Below are positions 47,549 through 48,783 of a stretch of 48,783 bases of DNA, piece after piece (within the stretch, counting starts at the first letter, position 1; each line of letters opens with the position of its first letter). Origin of the DNA: an uncultured Clostridia bacterium (GTDB lineage: Bacteria > Bacillota > Clostridia > Oscillospirales > Butyricicoccaceae). The stretch is from positions 1-48,783 of the forward strand of contig CALWAP010000012.1 of assembly GCA_944375715.1 (NCBI GenBank). The letters are read 5' to 3'. A program made the translations under genes and the position numbers. Under the pieces are notes generated by a model. The model saw nothing but the letters and a program-made list of their open reading frames with translations. It was not told the origin of the DNA and searched no databases.

Positions 47549-47849
47549 GGCAATAGAAATAATACCTTTAAACGAATGTTTTCGGCCGAAGGTAAACCGG
47601 CTTGTCGCCTCCGAGTGGGCCGGACCCATAGTCGTTACCAAGGGGAAAGCCAAGGACTCCTCCAAAGCCGAGGGGTTCGTGGCCTGTGCGCAGGGCAGGC
47701 TGAAAGGATATATCCTTTACCTGATAGAGGACGGGCGGTGCGAGATACTTGTGCGGCGCATAAAACCTTCCGTACCCCTTGCGGGAATAGACGGCATACC
47801 CTTAAAGCACGAGATGGTGTTTGAGTATATGCTTGACGGCCGGGAATAA
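47526..47849 (+). pseudogene. internally deleted GNAT acetyltransferase remnant
   Basis: The 107-aa frame reads like the N-terminal half of a common clostridial GNAT protein (EWAGPIVVTKGKAKD, AEGFVACAQGRLKGYILYLI, GRCEILV) joined directly to the C-terminal tail of the same family (IKPSVPLAGIDGIPLKHEM). The central part with the acetyl-CoA Q/RxxGxG/A loop, about 50-60 residues, is missing, while the frame stays open. It is therefore probably inactive, or a new truncated protein. The start may be ATG 47526 or GTG 47541, the latter after GGAGCAGGAAG; both overlap the end of member 3. Confidence 0.6.
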
Positions 47850-47865
47850 ACCATTGGGAAATATC

Positions 47866-47894
47866 AAAAAAGCTCCCCCCCGGGGGAGTTTTTT
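47866..47894 (+). terminator. terminator of the membrane-protein operon
   Basis: Stem AGCTCCCCC / GGGGGAGTT, then T run, after the GNAT remnant. Confidence 0.85.
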
Positions 47895-47945
47895 AATGCC
47901 AGCACATATAATTATTTATTATAAAAAACCATTAAACATAAGTAT

Positions 47946-47974
47946 TTGACATGGAAAAAGCGGGGCTTTACAAT
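47946..47974 (+). promoter_or_regulatory. promoter of the RibD-C-like gene
   Basis: TTGACA (47946-47951), 17 bases, TACAAT (47969-47974), 25 bases before the start. Confidence 0.75.
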
Positions 47975-47999
47975 TAAAACAAAAACAGGAGGGGTCTTT

Positions 48000-48725
48000 A
48001 TGAAAAGGCCGCATGTAACATGCTACCTCAATGTCAGCGCCGAGGGACATATTGACGGGGAGTTCATGAAAGCCGAAGCCTCGGAAAAAGCAACAGCCGT
48101 GTTCCGCCAAAGATGGCTTGATATGGAGCCCGATGCCGTTATCTATGGCAGCTCCACCATGGCCCTTTTTTCGGGCGGCAGGCTTAAAGATCCTTTGCCC
48201 GAGGCGAAAGAGCATTTTAAAAGAGAGGATTTCAAAGCGCCCGGCGATTTCAGGCGGTATTATGTCGCCATTAACACAAGGGGCGGCCTTGCCTATGAAA
48301 GCAATACCATCGACAAAAAGGGCAGGGGGCCTCACGGCGTCATACACGCTCTGACCAAAAACGCCCCGGACAGCTATATCGCCTATTTGCGTGAAAAGGG
48401 AATATCCTATGTCTTTTGCGGCGAAAAGGAGTTTGACCCGGAAGTGCTGCTTTGCAAGCTGTATGAAATCTTCGGGATCAAAAAGGCGATACTTTCGGGC
48501 GGGGCATACGCCGATTGGACCTTCCTTTCCCACGGGCTTATAGACGAGATAACGACCATGTACCTGCCCTGCGTCGACGGAGGCGAGTCACACACCCTGT
48601 TTAAAAAAACGGAAAATGACAGGACCCCTCCCATAGCCCTCAAGCTGATATCGGCCGAGAAAACCGAAGGCGACGGCCTTATGGTGACATACAGGCCACT
48701 TAATATAAGTCTCTGTCCGAGATAA
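48000..48725 (+). CDS. RibD C-terminal / dihydrofolate reductase-like protein
   Basis: The 241-aa protein has the RibD-C fold marks: KRPHVTCYLNVSAEGHIDGEF at the start, YGSSTMALFSGG for the pyrimidine or substrate site, and KKAILSGGAYADWTFLSHGLIDEITTMYLPCVDGG, which matches the NADPH-binding GG and the ExxxxxxP region. Proteins of this type reduce deazaflavin, pterin or riboflavin precursors; outside riboflavin operons the function is usually unknown. The start is ATG 48000 after CAGGAGGGG. It is monocistronic here. The last 58 bases of the window hold only an ATTCAT/ATGAAT hairpin. Confidence 0.85.
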   Translation: MKRPHVTCYLNVSAEGHIDGEFMKAEASEKATAVFRQRWLDMEPDAVIYGSSTMALFSGGRLKDPLPEAKEHFKREDFKAPGDFRRYYVAINTRGGLAYESNTIDKKGRGPHGVIHALTKNAPDSYIAYLREKGISYVFCGEKEFDPEVLLCKLYEIFGIKKAILSGGAYADWTFLSHGLIDEITTMYLPCVDGGESHTLFKKTENDRTPPIALKLISAEKTEGDGLMVTYRPLNISLCPR

Positions 48726-48783
48726 GTATTGGTATGTATAACTGACCTTTTTATTCATTTTTTATGAATGCCCAATGAAAAGG

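Overview
The window looks like a chromosomal segment of an endospore-forming, anaerobic member of the Clostridia (Bacillota). The reasons are the spoVAC/spoVAD/spoVAE genes, an HrcA-type CIRCE operator, strong GGAGG ribosome binding sites, sigma-A promoters of the TTGACA-17-TATAAT type, GC-rich intrinsic terminators after almost every gene, and a lysine riboswitch. An in-frame UGA in a glutaredoxin-like gene, followed by a SECIS-like hairpin, suggests the organism decodes selenocysteine. I cannot name genus or species.

Layout. 1-2,430: the 3' end of a tRNA-Ser, then small accessory genes: two XRE-type regulators, each facing a small gene across paired operators, and short unknown proteins. 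2,486-4,846: methyltransferase, HD-domain protein and a double GNAT protein. 4,887-5,486: CIRCE-controlled hsp20. 5,489-11,330: MATE exporter, AEC transporter, S41-like protease and small membrane proteins, the last pair behind a possible attenuator. 11,496-18,484: tRNA-Arg, YmdB-type phosphodiesterase, PgeF/YfiH, FakA/YloV kinase, an ATC-hydrolase-like protein, and the tdh-kbl threonine degradation operon. 18,453-20,530: a duplicated intergenic block of about 120 bp, a frameshifted secreted-protein gene and two small membrane proteins with the same C-terminus. 20,531-21,952: the predicted selenoprotein, a cluster of DnaA-box-like sites and an MscS channel. 22,010-25,242: the spoVA genes, split by a diguanylate cyclase with its own sigma-A-like promoter. 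25,249-30,327: prfB (without the usual programmed frameshift), secA, a flavodoxin and trmL. 30,377-35,401: the glycolytic operon pgk-tpiA-gpmI-eno. 36,556-38,380 has no convincing protein gene: it holds a promoter, an apparent structured RNA of about 480 nt with a strong terminator, and a G-rich tandem array of 67-bp units. 38,381-42,689: minus-strand operon of M28 peptidase, class V PLP enzyme, FNT channel and GNAT. 42,741-45,709: lysine riboswitch controlling a YfcC-type transporter and an M20 amidohydrolase. 45,756-47,894: a leader peptide and attenuator ahead of three related membrane proteins and an internally deleted GNAT. 48,000-48,725: a RibD-C/DHFR-like protein.

How the genes fit together. 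Housekeeping metabolism is present: lower glycolysis, threonine to glycine plus acetyl-CoA, and fatty acid phosphorylation. Several loci are set up for regulated peptide or amino-acid scavenging: lysine riboswitch-transporter-amidohydrolase, and M28 peptidase-PLP enzyme-FNT channel. The most unusual items are the predicted selenocysteine glutaredoxin, the unassigned large RNA beside the 67-bp array, the DnaA-box cluster far from any dnaA gene, the diguanylate cyclase inside the spoVA locus, and the leader-peptide attenuator of the triplicated membrane-protein operon. All calls come from reading the sequence and the translations; no database search was run.
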